Assembly (NCBI GenBank): GCA_031761405.1
Contig: JASEVX010000001.1
Span: 46,919,102 to 46,983,101 of the forward strand
Direction of reading: 5' to 3'
Length of the DNA stretch: 64,000 bases
Source: Serripes groenlandicus
Taxonomy: Eukaryota > Mollusca > Bivalvia > Cardiida > Cardiidae
Below are positions 10,046 through 22,953 of this stretch, piece after piece. The notes beneath the pieces were generated by a model. It made no database searches and was not told the origin of the DNA. It was given only the letters and a program-made list of their open reading frames with translations. Position 1 is the first letter of the stretch. Every line of letters begins with the position of its first letter. Position numbers and translations under genes: made by a program.

Positions 10046-13000
10046 AATCTGAACGCCGAGCTGGAACACCGAGCTCGGCCATCGGTGTTCGAATTTATAT
10101 AGCAATTTGAACGCCGACCTGGAATATCGAGCTCGGTCATCGGAATTCGAATTTTTATAGTAATCTGAACGCCGAGCTGGAACACCGAGCTCGGCCATCG
10201 GTGTTCGAATTTATATAGCAATTTGAACGCCGACCTGGAATATCGAGCTCGTCCATCGTTATTCTAATTCTATAGTAATCTGAACGCCGACCTGGTACAC
10301 CGAGCTCGGCCATCGGTGTTCGAATTTATATAGCAATTTGAACGCCGACCTGGAATATCGAGCTCGGCCATCGGAATTCGAATTTATATAGTAATCTGAA
10401 CGCCGACCTGGAACACCGAGCTCGGCCATCGCTGTTCGAATATATATATCAATTTAAACGCCGACCTGGAATATCGAGCTCGGCCATCGGAATTCAAATT
10501 CATATAGTAATCTGAACGCCGACCTGGTACACCGAGCTCGGCCATCGGTGTTCGAATTTATATAACAATTTGAACGCCGACCTGGAATATCTAGCTCGGC
10601 CATCGGAATTCGAATATATATAGTAATCTTAACGCCGACCTGGTACACCGAGCTCGGCCATCGGTGTTCGAATTTATATATCAATTTGAACGCCGACCTG
10701 GAATATCGAGCTAGGCCATCGGAATTCAAATTTATATAGTAATCTGAATGCCGACCTGGTACACCGAGCTCGGCCATCGGTGTTCGAATTTATATAACAA
10801 TTTGAACGCCGACCTGGAATATCGAGCTCGTCCATCGGAATTCGAATTCTATAGTAATCTGAACGCCGACCTGGAACACCGAGCTCGGCCATCGGTGTTC
10901 GAATTTATATAGTAATCTGAACGCCGACCTGGAACACCGAGCTCGGCCATCGGAATTCAAATTCATATAGTAATCTGAACGCCGACCTGGTACACCGAGC
11001 TCGGCCATCGGTGTTCGAATTTATATAACAATTTGAACGCCGACCTGGAATATCTAGCTCGGCCATCGGAATTCGAATATATATAGTAATCTGAACGCCG
11101 AGCTGGAACACCGAGCTCGGCCATCGGTGTTCGAATTTATATAGCAATTTGAACCCCGACCTGGAATATCGAGCTCGGCCATCGGAATTCAAATTTATAT
11201 AGTAATCTGAATGCCGACCTGGTACACCGAGCTCGGCCATCGGTGTTCGAATTTATATAACAATTTGAACGCCGACCTGGAATATCGAGCTCGTCCATCG
11301 GAATTCGAATTCTATAGTAATCTGAACGCCGACCTGGAACACCGAGCTCGGCCATCGGTGTTCGAATTTATATAGCAATTTGAACGCCGACCTGGAATAT
11401 CGAGCTCGTCCATCGTTATTCTAATTCTATAGTAATCTGAACGCCGACCTGGTACACCGAGCTCGGCCATCGGTGTTCGAATTTATATAGCAATTTGAAC
11501 GCCGACCTGGAATATCGAGCTAGTCCATCGGAATTCGAATTCTATAGTAATCTGAACGTCGACCTGGTACACCGAGCTCGGCCATCGGTGTTCGAATTTA
11601 TATAGCAATTTGAACGCCGACCTGGAATATCGAGCTCGGCCATCGGAATTCGAACTTTTATAGTAATCTGAACGCCGAGCTGGAACACCGAGCTCGGCCA
11701 TCGGTGTTCGAATTTATATAGCAATTTGAACGCCGACCTGGAATATCGAGCTCGTCCATCGTTATTCTAATTCTATAGTAATCTGAACGCCGACCTGGTA
11801 CACCGAGCTCGGCCATCGGTGTTCGAATTTATATAGCAATTTGAACGCCGACCTGGAATATCGAGCTCGGCCATCGGAATTCGAATTTATATAGTAATCT
11901 GAACGCCGACCTGGAACACCGAGCTCGGCCATCGCTGTTCGAATATATATATCAATTTGAACGCCGACCTGGAATATCGAGCTCGGCCATCGGAATTCAA
12001 ATTCATATAGTAATCTGAACGCCGACCTGGTACACCGAGCTCTGCCATCGGTGTTCGAATTTATATAACAATTTGAACGCCGACCTGGAATATCTAGCTC
12101 GGCCATCGGAATTCGAATATATATAGTAATCTGAACGCCGACCTGGTACACCGAGCTCGGCCATCGGTGTTCGAATTTATATATCAATTTGAACGCCGAC
12201 CTGGAATATCGAGCTAGGCCATCGGAATTCAAATTTATATAGTAATCTGAATACCGACCTGGTACACCGAGCTCGGCCATCGGTGTTCGAATTTATATAA
12301 CAATTTGAACGCCGACCTGGAATATCGAGCTCGTCCATCGGAATTCGAATTCTATAGTAATCTGAACGCCGACCTGGAACACCGAGCTCGGCCATCGGTG
12401 TTCGAATTTATATAGTAATCTGAACGCCGACCTGGAACACCGAGCTCGGCCATCGGAATTCAAATTCTTATAGTAATCTGAACGCCGACCTGGTACACCG
12501 AGCTCGGCCATCGGTGTTCGAATTTATATAACAATTTGAACGCCGACCTGGAATATCTAGCTCGGCCATCGGAATTCGAATATATATAGTAATCTGAACG
12601 CCGAGCTGGAACACCGAGCTCGGCCATCGGTGTTCGAATTTATATAGCAATTTGAACCCCGACCTGGAATATCGAGCTAGGCCATCGGAATTCAAATTTA
12701 TATAGTAATCTGAATGCCGACCTGGTACACCGAGCTCGGCCATCGGTGTTCGAATTTATATAACAATTTGAACGCCGACCTGGAATATCGAGCTCGTCCA
12801 TCGGAATTCGAATATATATAGTAATCTGAACGCCGACCTGGTACACCGAGCTCGGCCATCGGTGTTCGAATTTATATATCAATTTGAACGCCGACCTGGA
12901 ATATCGAGCTCGTCCATCGGAATTCGAATTCTATAGTAATCTGAACGCCGACCTGGAACACCGAGCTCGGCCATCGGTGTTCGAATTTATATAGCAATTT

Positions 13001-16000
13001 GAACGCCGACCTGGAATATCGAGCTCGTCCATCGTTATTCTAATTCTATAGTAATCTGAACGCCGACCTGGTACACCGAGCTCGGCCATCGGTGTTCGAA
13101 TTTATATAGCAATTTGAACGCCGACCTGGAATATCGAGCTCGTCCATCGGAATTCGAATTCTATAGTAATCTGAACGCCGACCTGGTACACCGAGCTCGG
13201 CCATCGGTGTTCGAATTTATATAGCAATTTGAACGCCGACCTGGAATATCGAGCTCGGTCATCGGAATTCGAATTTTTATAGTAATCTGAACGCCGAGCT
13301 GGAACACCGAGCTCGGCCATCGGTGTTCGAATTTATATAGCAATTTGAACGCCGACCTGGAATATCGAGCTCGTCCATCGTTATTCTAATTCTATAGTAA
13401 TCTGAACGCCGACCTGGTACACCGAGCTCGGCCATCGGTGTTCGAATTTATATAGCAATTTGAACGCCGACCTGGAATATCGAGCTCGGCCATCGGAATT
13501 CGAATTTATATAGTAATCTGAACGCCGACCTGGAACACCGAGCTCGGCCATCGCTGTTCGAATATATATATCAATTTGAACGCCGACCTGGAATATCGAG
13601 CTCGGCCATCGGAATTCAAATTCATATAGTAATCTGAACGCCGACCTGGTACACCGAGCTCTGCCATCGGTGTTCGAATTTATATAACAATTTGAACGCC
13701 GACCTGGAATATCTAGCTCGGCCATCGGAATTCGAATATATATAGTAATCTGAACGCCGACCTGGTACACCGAGCTCGGCCATCGGTGTTCGAATTTATA
13801 TATCAATTTGAACGCCGACCTGGAATATCGAGCTAGGCCATCGGAATTCAAATTTATATAGTAATCTGAATGCCGACCTGGTACACCGAGCTCGGCCATC
13901 GGTGTTCGAATTTATATAACAATTTGAACGCCGACCTGGAATATCGAGCTCGTCCATCGGAATTCGAATTCTATAGTAATCTGAACGCCGACCTGGAACA
14001 CCGAGCTCGGCCATCGGTGTTCGAATTTATATAGTAATCTGAACGCCGACCTGGAACACCGAGCTCGGCCATCGGAATTCAAATTCATATAGTAATCTGA
14101 ACGCCGACCTGGTACACCGAGCTCGGCCATCGGTGTTCGAATTTATATAACAATTTGAACGCCGACCTGGAATATCTAGCTCGGCCATCGGAATTCGAAT
14201 ATATATAGTAATCTGAACGCCGACCTGGAACACCGAGCTCGGCCATCGGAATTCAAATTCATATAGTAATCTGAACGCCGACCTGGTACACCGAGCTCGG
14301 CCATCGGTGTTCGAATTTATATAACAATTTGAACGCCGACCTGGAATATCTAGCTCGGCCATCGGAATTCGAATATATATAGTAATCTGAACGCCGAGCT
14401 GGAACACCGAGCTCGGCCATCGGTGTTCGAATTTATATAGCAATTTGAACCCCGACCTGGAATATCGAGCTAGGCCATCGGAATTCAAATTTATATAGTA
14501 ATCTGAATGCCGACCTGGTACACCGAGCTCGGCCATCGGTGTTCGAATTTATATAACAATTTGAACGCCGACCTGGAATATCGAGCTCGTCCATCGGAAT
14601 TCGAATATATATAGTAATCTGAACGCCGACCTGGTACACCGAGCTCGGCCATCGGTGTTCGAATTTATATATCAATTTGAACGCCGACCTGGAATATCGA
14701 GCTAGACCATCGGAATTCAAATTTATATAGTAATCTGAATGCCGACCTGGTACACCGAGCTCGGCCATCGGTGTTCGAATTTATATAACAATTTGAACGC
14801 CGACCTGGAATATCGAGCTCGTCCATCGGAATTCGAATTCTATAGTAATCTGAACGCCGACCTGGAACACCGAGCTCGGCCATCGGTGTTCGAATTTATA
14901 TAGTAATCTGAACGCCGACCTGGAACACCGAGCTCGGCCATCGGAATTCAAATTCATATAGTAATCTGAACGCCGACCTGGTACACCGAGCTCGGCCATC
15001 GGTGTTCGAATTTATATAACAATTTGAACGCCGACCTGGAATATCGAGCTCGTCCATCGGAATTCGAATATATATAGTAATCTGAACGCCCAGCTCGAAC
15101 ACCGAGCTCGGCCATCGGTGTTCGAATTTATATAGTAAAATGAACGCCGACCTGGTACACCGAGCTCGGCCATCGGTGTTCGAATTTGCATAGCAATCTG
15201 AACGCCGACCTGGAATATTGAGCTTGGTCATCGGCATTCGAATTTATATAGCAATCTGAACACCGACCTGGTATATAAAAATAAAAATAAAATCTTAAAA
15301 AATAAAAAGACCTGGAATATCGAGCTCGGCCATCGGAATTCAAATTTATATAGTAATCTGAATGCCGACCTGGTACACCGAGCTCGGCCATCGGTGTTCG
15401 AATTTATATAACAATTTGAACGCCGACCTGGAATATCGAGCTCGTCCATCGGAATTCGAATTCTATAGTAATCTGAACGCCGACCTGGAACACCGAGCTC
15501 GGCCATCGGTGTTCGAATTTATATAGCAATTTGAACGCCGACCTGGAATATCGAGCTCGTCCATCGTTATTCTAATTCTATAGTAATCTGAACGCCGACC
15601 TGGTACACCGAGCTCGGCCATCGGTGTTCGAATTTATATAGCAATTTGAACGCCGACCTGGAATATCGAGCTAGTCCATCGGAATTCGAATTCTATAGTA
15701 ATCTGAACGTCGACCTGGTACACCGAGCTCGGCCATCGGTGTTCGAATTTATATAGCAATTTGAACGCCGACCTGGAATATCGAGCTCGGCCATCGGAAT
15801 TCGAACTTTTATAGTAATCTGAACGCCGAGCTGGAACACCGAGCTCGGCCATCGGTGTTCGAATTTATATAGCAATTTGAACGCCGACCTGGAATATCGA
15901 GCTCGTCCATCGTTATTCTAATTCTATAGTAATCTGAACGCCGACCTGGTACACCGAGCTCGGCCATCGGTGTTCGAATTTATATAGCAATTTGAACGCC

Positions 16001-19000
16001 GACCTGGAATATCGAGCTCGGCCATCGGAATTCGAATTTATATAGTAATCTGAACGCCGACCTGGAACACCGAGCTCGGCCATCGCTGTTCGAATATATA
16101 TATCAATTTGAACGCCGACCTGGAATATCGAGCTCGGCCATCGGAATTCAAATTCATATAGTAATCTGAACGCCGACCTGGTACACCGAGCTCTGCCATC
16201 GGTGTTCGAATTTATATAACAATTTGAACGCCGACCTGGAATATCTAGCTCGGCCATCGGAATTCGAATATATATAGTAATCTGAACGCCGACCTGGTAC
16301 ACCGAGCTCGGCCATCGGTGTTCGAATTTATATATCAATTTGAACGCCGACCTGGAATATCGAGCTAGGCCATCGGAATTCAAATTTATATAGTAATCTG
16401 AATACCGACCTGGTACACCGAGCTCGGCCATCGGTGTTCGAATTTATATAACAATTTGAACGCCGACCTGGAATATCGAGCTCGTCCATCGGAATTCGAA
16501 TTCTATAGTAATCTGAACGCCGACCTGGAACACCGAGCTCGGCCATCGGTGTTCGAATTTATATAGTAATCTGAACGCCGACCTGGAACACCGAGCTCGG
16601 CCATCGGAATTCAAATTCTTATAGTAATCTGAACGCCGACCTGGTACACCGAGCTCGGCCATCGGTGTTCGAATTTATATAACAATTTGAACGCCGACCT
16701 GGAATATCTAGCTCGGCCATCGGAATTCGAATATATATAGTAATCTGAACGCCGAGCTGGAACACCGAGCTCGGCCATCGGTGTTCGAATTTATATAGCA
16801 ATTTGAACCCCGACCTGGAATATCGAGCTAGGCCATCGGAATTCAAATTTATATAGTAATCTGAATGCCGACCTGGTACACCGAGCTCGGCCATCGGTGT
16901 TCGAATTTATATAACAATTTGAACGCCGACCTGGAATATCGAGCTCGTCCATCGGAATTCGAATATATATAGTAATCTGAACGCCGACCTGGTACACCGA
17001 GCTCGGCCATCGGTGTTCGAATTTATATATCAATTTGAACGCCGACCTGGAATATCGAGCTCGTCCATCGGAATTCGAATTCTATAGTAATCTGAACGCC
17101 GACCTGGAACACCGAGCTCGGCCATCGGTGTTCGAATTTATATAGCAATTTGAACGCCGACCTGGAATATCGAGCTCGTCCATCGTTATTCTAATTCTAT
17201 AGTAATCTGAACGCCGACCTGGTACACCGAGCTCGGCCATCGGTGTTCGAATTTATATAGCAATTTGAACGCCGACCTGGAATATCGAGCTCGTCCATCG
17301 GAATTCGAATTCTATAGTAATCTGAACGCCGACCTGGTACACCGAGCTCGGCCATCGGTGTTCGAATTTATATAGCAATTTGAACGCCGACCTGGAATAT
17401 CGAGCTCGGTCATCGGAATTCGAATTTTTATAGTAATCTGAACGCCGAGCTGGAACACCGAGCTCGGCCATCGGTGTTCGAATTTATATAGCAATTTGAA
17501 CGCCGACCTGGAATATCGAGCTCGTCCATCGTTATTCTAATTCTATAGTAATCTGAACGCCGACCTGGTACACCGAGCTCGGCCATCGGTGTTCGAATTT
17601 ATATAGCAATTTGAACGCCGACCTGGAATATCGAGCTCGGCCATCGGAATTCGAATTTATATAGTAATCTGAACGCCGACCTGGAACACCGAGCTCGGCC
17701 ATCGCTGTTCGAATATATATATCAATTTGAACGCCGACCTGGAATATCGAGCTCGGCCATCGGAATTCAAATTCATATAGTAATCTGAACGCCGACCTGG
17801 TACACCGAGCTCTGCCATCGGTGTTCGAATTTATATAACAATTTGAACGCCGACCTGGAATATCTAGCTCGGCCATCGGAATTCGAATATATATAGTAAT
17901 CTGAACGCCGACCTGGTACACCGAGCTCGGCCATCGGTGTTCGAATTTATATATCAATTTGAACGCCGACCTGGAATATCGAGCTAGGCCATCGGAATTC
18001 AAATTTATATAGTAATCTGAATGCCGACCTGGTACACCGAGCTCGGCCATCGGTGTTCGAATTTATATAACAATTTGAACGCCGACCTGGAATATCGAGC
18101 TCGTCCATCGGAATTCGAATTCTATAGTAATCTGAACGCCGACCTGGAACACCGAGCTCGGCCATCGGTGTTCGAATTTATATAGTAATCTGAACGCCGA
18201 CCTGGAACACCGAGCTCGGCCATCGGAATTCAAATTCATATAGTAATCTGAACGCCGACCTGGTACACCGAGCTCGGCCATCGGTGTTCGAATTTATATA
18301 ACAATTTGAACGCCGACCTGGAATATCTAGCTCGGCCATCGGAATTCGAATATATATAGTAATCTGAACGCCGAGCTGGAACACCGAGCTCGGCCATCGG
18401 TGTTCGAATTTATATAGCAATTTGAACCCCGACCTGGAATATCGAGCTAGGCCATCGGAATTCAAATTTATATAGTAATCTGAATGCCGACCTGGTACAC
18501 CGAGCTCGGCCATCGGTGTTCGAATTTATATAACAATTTGAACGCCGACCTGGAATATCGAGCTCGTCCATCGGAATTCGAATATATATAGTAATCTGAA
18601 CGCCGACCTGGTACACCGAGCTCGGCCATCGGTGTTCGAATTTATATATCAATTTGAACGCCGACCTGGAATATCGAGCTAGACCATCGGAATTCAAATT
18701 TATATAGTAATCTGAATGCCGACCTGGTACACCGAGCTCGGCCATCGGTGTTCGAATTTATATAACAATTTGAACGCCGACCTGGAATATCGAGCTCGTC
18801 CATCGGAATTCGAATTCTATAGTAATCTGAACGCCGACCTGGAACACCGAGCTCGGCCATCGGTGTTCGAATTTATATAGTAATCTGAACGCCGACCTGG
18901 AACACCGAGCTCGGCCATCGGAATTCAAATTCATATAGTAATCTGAACGCCGACCTGGTACACCGAGCTCGGCCATCGGTGTTCGAATTTATATAACAAT

Positions 19001-19250
19001 TTGAACGCCGACCTGGAATATCGAGCTCGTCCATCGGAATTCGAATATATATAGTAATCTGAACGCCCAGCTCGAACACCGAGCTCGGCCATCGGTGTTC
19101 GAATTTATATAGTAAAATGAACGCCGACCTGGTACACCGAGCTCGGCCATCGGTGTTCGAATTTGCATAGCAATCTGAACGCCGACCTGGAATATTGAGC
19201 TTGGTCATCGGCATTCGAATTTATATAGCAATCTGAACACCGACCTGGTA
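10046..19250. repeat. 58-bp satellite array with dimer and higher-order structure (about 159 monomers)
   Basis: Two alternating monomer types share GAACGCCGACCTGG and GAGCTCGGCCATCGG. Type A continues AATATC...GGAATTCGAAT, type B continues TACACC...GGTGTTCGAAT, giving a 116-bp dimer. Marker variants recur at longer spacing: the ATCGTTATTCTAATTC variant lies at about 10,255, 11,758 and 13,377 (1503 and 1619 bp apart), so there is ~1.5-1.6-kb higher-order structure. On top of this lies a 4,151-bp duplication. Because 58 leaves remainder 1 on division by 3, three monomers encode one repeating frame. That yields many minus-strand frames of 60-172 codons (MAELGVPGRRSD...), which are repeat artefacts. 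GAGCTC (SacI) recurs about every 58 bp. Confidence 0.96.
11158..15308. repeat. 4,151-bp duplicated satellite block, copy 1
   Basis: Every marker variant in this block recurs 4,151 bp later (for example 11,483/15,634, 12,177/16,328, 13,912/18,063), dropping to 3,977 bp after about 14,030. The shift is because copy 1 has 174 extra bases (three monomers) between about 14,040 and 14,390. The block ends in the AT-rich stretch that also follows the array at 19,250. Confidence 0.9.
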
Positions 19251-19285
19251 TATAAAAATAAAAATAAAATCTTAAAAAATAAAAA
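15309..19285. repeat. 4,151-bp duplicated satellite block, copy 2 (174 bp shorter)
   Basis: Starts where an AT-rich tract (TAAAAATAAAAATAAAATC onward, 15,273-15,308) jumps directly into mid-monomer sequence matching 11,158. The same AT-rich tract continues normally at 19,251-19,285. At the three positions 11,158, 15,309 and 19,286 only the bases GA are shared, so the junction has 2 bp of microhomology. Confidence 0.9.
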
Positions 19286-19751
19286 GAATAAAAAAAAAAA
19301 TCCATTTCAGATGTATTCTATTTATAGATTGTAGGCTAGCAGTTTGGACAGATTCGAATTAAGATTTGGATGATTGGTTGGGATTGTTTACCCTCGCACT
19401 CAGCATTAATGTCATTTGGCGAGCATCGAATTAAGATTGGTTGGTTGAATTGCTACTGCTGCTCTGCTTTTGTTTACCTTCGCAATCGGCTATATAGCCA
19501 TTATAATAGAGCTTTTAGCCAAGTAATTTGTCTGCACATTATACGACATAACATATGGTTTAGATTCCAAAACAAATAACAAAAAATATTTTACACTGTC
19601 AGACATTCAAACATAAGCCTTTTGATGCACCTACCAAATTAAAATCCATTTTGTTTATGAATCCAGAAAGTTTTTTATGTTTATTTGGTCTTGAGATGTC
19701 TTATTATATTTAAGTAAATAAAGGTAATTAAACAAAATTTGAAAACATGAG
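19286..19751. other. No gene seen; short direct repeat
   Basis: Contains two approximate copies of CGAATTAAGATT..GGTTGG followed by TTGTTTACCYTCGCA, at about 19,355 and 19,428. A 69-codon plus-strand frame across them is not convincing. Confidence 0.55.
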
Positions 19752-19980
19752 TTAACCCTTTTCCTCATGCAGGCACCTTTTGACGCCTCTGCAGCAGACG
19801 ACTTTTGAAAGCATTGTGACAAATGGAGAAATTGCTAATAATGAGCAATTTCTCCTTTTGCCACAATATTTCAACTTTTTTAAATTGTTGTTCCTTCAGT
19901 TATAGAGAGTTTCTATACTTTTGACTAAATTTATTCAAAGTCATCTTGCTGCAGATTTGTTGTATGTGGGAAAGGGTTAA
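19752..19980. mobile_element. MITE-A copy, complete (229 bp)
   Basis: TTAACCCTTTTCCTCATGCA to GTATGTGGGAAAGGGTTAA, both TTAA ends present. The hairpin GGAGAAATTGCTAATAATGA with GCAATTTCTCC is intact. Good type copy of the family. Confidence 0.93.
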
Positions 19981-20124
19981 ACCTTTAATAAAGAAACATG
20001 TAAATTCTAAACAATGCACAAAACATTGCTGGAGAAGGAGCAAATTCTTATCATTATTATTCGACTCTGCATCACTCTGTACTTTTGTCTTTCTAGTGTG
20101 TTGTACATTATAAAAAGAATTTAA

Positions 20125-20340
20125 TTAACCCTTTCCCATAAACAACAAATTTGCAGCAGACAACTTTGAAAGCATGTAGACAAATATATGGTAAATCTCT
20201 TTAACCGAAAGAAAATTATTGAATAGAATTGAAAACTGTGTGGCAAAAGGAGAAATTGCTAAGCAAAAGCAATTTCTCCTTTAGACACAATGTTTTCAAA
20301 AGTTTCCTGCTGCAGATGCGTCAGAAAGCGTCTGTATATT
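20125..20340. mobile_element. MITE-A copy, right terminus lost
   Basis: Left end TTAACCCTTTCCCATAAAC, then TTTGCAGCAGACAACTTTG. Hairpin GGAGAAATTGCTAAGCAAAA with GCAATTTCTCC. The right side runs to GCGTCAGAAAGCGTCTGTAT but lacks the final GGGTTAA. A 100-bp stretch after it (20,341-20,445) is AT-rich and unassigned. Confidence 0.85.
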
Positions 20341-20447
20341 CAAACAACAAACACATTTCGACCTGTATTGCAATATATTGAGTATCGCTAGTCCCGTATT
20401 GTAATACGTATCGTATCGTCAGCTGCCTGGCAATACACAGCCCTACC

Positions 20448-21175
20448 TGGAGAACCGAGCTCGGTCATCGGTTTTCGATTTTTTATAACTGTCACGTGAA
20501 TGGAACGCATGCAGAGAGCGTCTGCGTCCGCGGTTTGTCGTCACGGGAGTGGAACAAGGCCTGATACGTGGCTGTTGGACCGGTGTTGTCACGAGAATGT
20601 CTGCGTTCGGGGTTTGTCACGGGAGTGGAACGGCCCGATACAAGGTTGTGTGCAAAGAGTTTGTCACGGTAGTGGAACGCTCTAGCCGCGCGCGCTGCCA
20701 CTACTGCAAGGCCACACCAATCGATTGTAGATAGCAATTTAAACGCCGACCTGGAATAACGAGCTCGACCATCGGTATTCAAATGTATATATAGCAATTT
20801 GAAAGCCGACTTGGAACACGGAACTCGAATTATATAACGCCGACCTGGTTTACCGAGCTCGGCCATCGGTTTTCGATTTTTTTTTATAACTGTCACGGGA
20901 ATGGAACGCTTGCAGAGAGCCTGCGTTTGCGTCCGGATTTTGTCACGGGAGTGGAACGACCTGATACCTGGCTGTTGGCCCGGTGTTGTCACAATAATTG
21001 AACGCTTGCAGGGAGTCTGCTTCTGCGGCCGGATTTGGTCACGGGAGTGGAACGGGCTGATACGTGACAGTGTACCCGGTGTTGTCACAGGAATAAAACG
21101 CTTGCAGATAGTCTGCGTCCGGGGTTTGTCACGGGAGTGGAACGGCCAGAGACAAGGCTGTGTGCGATATATTGA
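20448..21175. repeat. Mixed block: ~50-bp GTCACGGGAGTGGAACG minisatellite plus decayed 58-bp units
   Basis: GTCACGGGAGTGGAACG or close variants recur about every 50 bp (20,549, 20,625, 20,670, 20,940, 21,045, 21,127 among others). They alternate with CTTGCAGAGAGTCTGCGTCC-type units to form a ~100-bp dimer. Between them (20,448-20,476 and 20,736-20,880) lie degenerate 58-bp satellite units (CGACCTGGAATAACGAGC). Frames of 60-198 codons on both strands are repeat artefacts. Confidence 0.85.
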
Positions 21176-21389
21176 CGATCCTGATTTTCTAGATAAGAAT
21201 GTTTATCCCATTTTGATGTTTTACTATTGAGCGAAACGTGGATATCCGGTAAAATCAATTTAGACAATGATATAAAGGGTTATCTTTCTGAATATATTTA
21301 TGGTAATAAATCCAGAATCACTAAAAAGGTGGGATCAGCCTTTATTACAAAGACAATTTGAAAAAAGATGCATGAATAACAATTGTTGA

Positions 21390-21545
21390 AAATTTACAAT
21401 ATGATATTATATGGGTGAAACTTTCATCGAAATTATTCGAATTTAATGAGGATGTGTCTATTTGTTGTCTCCACATACCCCGTATCAAATTAAAAGTCAT
21501 CGATGCTTTAAATCGATTTTTTTCGAAAGGTGTTTTCACATTGAC
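21390..21545 (+). pseudogene. Decayed LINE-type AP-endonuclease fragment
   Basis: A plus-strand frame reads YDIIWVKLSSKLFEFNEDVS, then ICCLHIPR. This resembles the conserved D-x-I-W-x-K-L ... F ... D-V-x-x-C-x-x-Y-I-P stretch of non-LTR retrotransposon endonucleases (as I know that family). Frames break on both sides and no reverse transcriptase motif was found nearby. The assignment rests on about 30 residues. Confidence 0.4.
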
Positions 21546-22925
21546 GAAAATATACCCCATGTTGACATTGCTGAACTGCCACTAGTTTTTTAGTATTATG
21601 ATTGCTTTTGTATTATAAACGTTTTCGAACAGATGGAAGAATAATACAATTTGTGTAGCCAAAATGAAACTATCCAAGAAATATCAAATAACAATTTTTC
21701 TTGTTTCCACACAAATTATGGCTTCTTTAATGTGTTTGATGATATACTTTTACCAAAAGAATAAATATTTACTTTTTTAAAGTGCTTCTTAAGAAATAAT
21801 GCTATAATGGAAAATTTAAAAATTACAAATCTTATGTATATGGAAACAATATTTAGAGCCTTTGCTCACCGTCAGAATAGGTGATGATATTCATAACTGC
21901 CATATACATTTCCGTCTAGTGTCTGCGAGAATATTAAAAATACCCCAAAATGTGTCTGTATTAAAAAATTTGTACCGGTTTCCATGACAACCAAAGTCCG
22001 TTACGCCAAAGAGTTTGACAGTCTTGTTTACTTTGTGGTGACACACATTCTTCATAAGGCTCGAAAAGTGAAATTCATTTTATTGTCTAATTCATAAATG
22101 CATGTAGAAGTTGTAAACCGGAATAGGCAAATTTACCAAACATTGACATTTGACCTCAAATCATTAAGTCGGATAAGTGTGCAAGGTTGTGTCGATCTAA
22201 TTGATATACTTAGAAGTTGTAGCTCGAACAAGCTTTATTTCAACGATTATTAGAGTCGTTGTTTTTGTATCTTTTACATTTTATTTGCAATGTATGCGGT
22301 TTTCTTAAGTGATTTAAATGCTCTTTAGTTTTATTATTAAAGGATAAATCCTGCAGATTGAATTTAATTATCATAATTTGCTAAATGCTCAGCGCGATAT
22401 TCTCCCTGCGTTGTACGAAAACCGACATTCGGAGATTGTGAGAGTAATTGAAATAAACTTCAAAGTCTATTTTTTAAATTCGATTGTTGGTCAGAGTGCT
22501 TCTCAAGAAGCTTTAGGAATGCATAGACGATTTTATAGCGAATATGAAAGATCTTGATCAGACTGCAGCCTAATCTGGATCTTCGCTGGATTGAAAGTCG
22601 AGAAGATCGGTTTTCTAATTGCCTGCCCCATTTTCTAGTTAAAATGTATTTGAGCAGTGCGAATCTCATAAGGTCCTTTGTGAAAAGTCTAGAGTCGGGT
22701 CAGTTTGCTATTCAGCGCTGTATTGTCTGAATCTACACTGTTTGCAGAACACTTTTAGAACCTCCTAAGAAACAACCTTTGGTTAAACAACATACATTGT
22801 AATGAGATATATAAGTATGAATGAGTAAACTTATCTTTAACCTCGTTTGAACCCGGCTCGTATGTAAATACCTGAATCTTTTATTTCTTGTATTTTAGTT
22901 TGTTTGGGGGTGCAAGCAAATGTCC

Positions 22926-22953
22926 GTTTTTAGCTCACCAGAGCACAAAGTGC
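22926..22953 (-). mobile_element. Helitron-like 3' end fragment, reverse orientation
   Basis: TTTTTAGCTCACCAGAGCAC then AAAGTGC is the reverse complement of a GCACTTTGTGCTCTGGTGAG hairpin followed by CTAAAAA. It parallels the end at 4833-4862. The rest of the element is not visible. Confidence 0.5.

Noticed and set aside
10046..19250. Dozens of minus-strand open frames (MAELGVPGRRSD... type, up to 172 codons)
   Set aside because: They are the translation of a 58-bp tandem repeat read in three successive frames. They break at monomer variants and appear in every unit, so there is no case for a gene family.
20492..21088. 198-codon minus-strand frame across the ~50-bp minisatellite
   Set aside because: It is composed of minisatellite and 58-bp satellite translation, with alternative frames open on the other strand.
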